Part shown: positions 62,732-64,000 of the stretch, one piece after another
Position numbering within the stretch: the first letter of the stretch is position 1
How the letters are laid out: every line of letters begins with the position of its first letter
Source of the DNA: Sphingobacterium allocomposti
GTDB taxonomy: Bacteria; Bacteroidota; Bacteroidia; Sphingobacteriales; Sphingobacteriaceae
NCBI RefSeq assembly: GCF_008124885.1
Contig: NZ_VNHX01000014.1
Coordinates: forward strand, 1 to 64,000
DNA length: 64,000 bases
Direction: 5' to 3'
Program-made: the position numbers and the translations under genes
The notes under the pieces: generated by a model
Seen by the model: only the letters and a program-made list of their open reading frames with translations
Database searches by the model: none
What the model was told of the DNA's origin: nothing

Positions 62732-64000
62732 ATGCAAAGATATTTAATCGCCCTCTTCTTCACGACGATAATCTGTTTCAGCCGCGGTCAAAATATTGTT
62801 TTACAAGACACCATTACCAATAAACCGGAAGATTCCATTCCAGGTTACGCCGGCTTATACGACATCAGCGATGGCATCAAAGACATTGGCCGCTTCATCC
62901 GGCGTGACACGTCACAAAAGGTTAGCGAGCGGCGGTCCGGAATATCCATTCTACCCAACATCAATTACAATCCGAGTATCGGATTCCAGATTGGCGCGAA
63001 AATAGTGGGCGGAGTGTACCTTGGAGAGCGGGAAAACACCGCGATGTCGACATTTGCCACAGCCCTTAGTTATACGACGCGTGGCATCATTTATGGCTAT
63101 TTTGCTCACGATGCATACACCAAAAGAAACAAGTGGAACCTAAAAGGGGGCCTCGTAATAGCCAAGATGGTGGCACTGGATTATGGGATGGGCATGGGCA
63201 ACACCATCACCACTGAAATCCCCGAGGAGCAGGTTCTCAACAACCCGGATAGAACACGCTATATCAATCAGTACACGGTCTACGGCCTCAACGAGCGCCT
63301 TTACAAAAGGCTGTTGCCCGGCATGTTCGTCGGCGCAGGCGTCTTTATAGAACTTAAAAGAAATATCAATACTGTCGGAGATCACGAGATAACGCCTTTA
63401 ACAGTTTATAGCGACCTGACCGGTTATCATGCGGGCCGATACAACAACAATGGGTTAATGTTTAACTGGCAATACATGACCCGCGATAATCCGAACAGCG
63501 CTTATAAAGGCATATATGCAGACGTTGTCCTCCGCATGAGCCAAACCTGGATGGCCAGTGCCCAGAATGCATACCAGCTGCAGACCGACTTTCGAAAATA
63601 CTGGCAGCTGTCGGAGTACCGCCCTAACCATGTACTCGCCTTTTGGCACTGGGGATCTTATAACATCGGCGGAACATTGGCCTATCTCGATCTGCCAGGC
63701 ACGGGACGTGACGTCTATTCGCGTAGCGGACGAGGTTATACCAACGGGTATTTTAAAGGTAGCTCATTCTTCTATTCGGAGCTGGAATATAGGTTTCCAA
63801 TCCTCCGCAATCAGTTTTTAAGCGGCGTAGTTTTTGCGAATGTACAAACCGCCGACGACCGCTTAGGCACAAAGCTATTTGAGCGGTGGGAGCCAGCCGC
63901 CGGTACGGGCCTACGCATACTGTTCAACAAAGCCACGCGGACCAATCTGTGCATCGATTATGCCGTAGGCCGCTTTGGTCAAAAAGGATTGTTTCTGGGG
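62732..64000 (+). CDS. BamA-like outer-membrane beta-barrel protein, cut by the window edge
   Basis: The frame is open from ATG 62732 to the last base (423 codons) with no stop, so the 3' end is missing. A signal peptide (MQRYLIALFFTTIICFSRGQ) is followed by about 35 residues of linker and a barrel domain that matches the surface-antigen (D15) family: GFQIGAKIVGGVYLGE, FFYSELEYRFPILRNQFLSGVVF and, near the end, GTGLRILFNKATRTNLCIDY. Only a few C-terminal residues seem to be missing. No POTRA domain is present, so it is unlikely to be BamA itself. Confidence 0.8.
   Translation, partial: MQRYLIALFFTTIICFSRGQNIVLQDTITNKPEDSIPGYAGLYDISDGIKDIGRFIRRDTSQKVSERRSGISILPNINYNPSIGFQIGAKIVGGVYLGERENTAMSTFATALSYTTRGIIYGYFAHDAYTKRNKWNLKGGLVIAKMVALDYGMGMGNTITTEIPEEQVLNNPDRTRYINQYTVYGLNERLYKRLLPGMFVGAGVFIELKRNINTVGDHEITPLTVYSDLTGYHAGRYNNNGLMFNWQYMTRDNPNSAYKGIYADVVLRMSQTWMASAQNAYQLQTDFRKYWQLSEYRPNHVLAFWHWGSYNIGGTLAYLDLPGTGRDVYSRSGRGYTNGYFKGSSFFYSELEYRFPILRNQFLSGVVFANVQTADDRLGTKLFERWEPAAGTGLRILFNKATRTNLCIDYAVGRFGQKGLFLG

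Overview
The window reads as chromosomal DNA of a Bacteroidota bacterium, most likely of the Sphingobacteriaceae (Pedobacter, Sphingobacterium, Parapedobacter and relatives). The evidence is family content (a long NusB, a PUR-domain protein, a DUF1573 lipoprotein, YbbR next to CoaE, LytS/LytTR, a TamL-like lipoprotein, a REC-CRP fusion regulator) and many promoters of the Bacteroidota type TTTG-N19-21-TAnnTTTG. No phage, insertion sequence, integrase, CRISPR array or tRNA was seen. Most genes are core housekeeping. The accessory-like DNA is in intergenic repeat arrays.

Layout. 1-757: two leftward promoters in the style of an rRNA operon leader, then 36 consecutive 7-bp repeats and a structured stretch. 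902-1036: a possible 44-aa gene. 1099-9700 (minus): an oxygen/haem block, read right to left as ettA, a FixL-like PAS kinase, a REC-CRP/FNR regulator, then a second unit of a stand-alone D-lactate-dehydrogenase-like domain, hemN, ccoI and ccoS. A CRP-type dyad lies upstream of this second unit. 9887-12448: clpC. 12764-24832: a lipoprotein, recN, an SprT-like protease, an M28 peptidase, small membrane proteins, a TamL-like protein, an SpoU methyltransferase, an MFS carrier and an AI-2E permease. 24867-31661: holA, a PD-(D/E)XK orphan, clpP-clpX, AMP nucleosidase, a cystathionine-beta-synthase-like enzyme and an FkbM methyltransferase. 31711-41588 (minus): ftsB, eno, carA, ywbE, rseP, dxr, a membrane protein, a DPP-IV-type peptidase and a PUR protein. 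41864-45959: a LiaF-like protein, LytS kinase, LytTR regulator and a serine hydrolase. 46000-51935: a thioredoxin-like protein, purN, about 2 kb of nested repeats, an esterase and purH. 52201-58689 (minus): a 38-aa membrane protein, an MBL-fold exonuclease-like protein, coaE, ybbR, a 0.8-kb composite repeat array, yajC, a DUF1573 lipoprotein, nusB and an amino-acid dehydrogenase. 58854-64000: an ABC exporter, a DUF3857/transglutaminase protein and an outer-membrane barrel protein cut by the window edge.

The most coherent system is the left block. The PAS domain keeps the FixL haem ligand and pocket residues at matching spacing. Its neighbour fuses a phosphoreceiver to a CRP/FNR-type DNA-binding domain, and a CRP-like dyad sits about 64 bp upstream of the predicted start of the hemN-ccoI-ccoS transcript. 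This suggests a compact oxygen-responsive circuit. The second theme is repeats: in-phase heptanucleotide arrays, a 95-bp composite unit whose lengths differ by multiples of seven plus one, and three copies of a 238-bp structured element. Several genes also appear to have leaderless transcripts.
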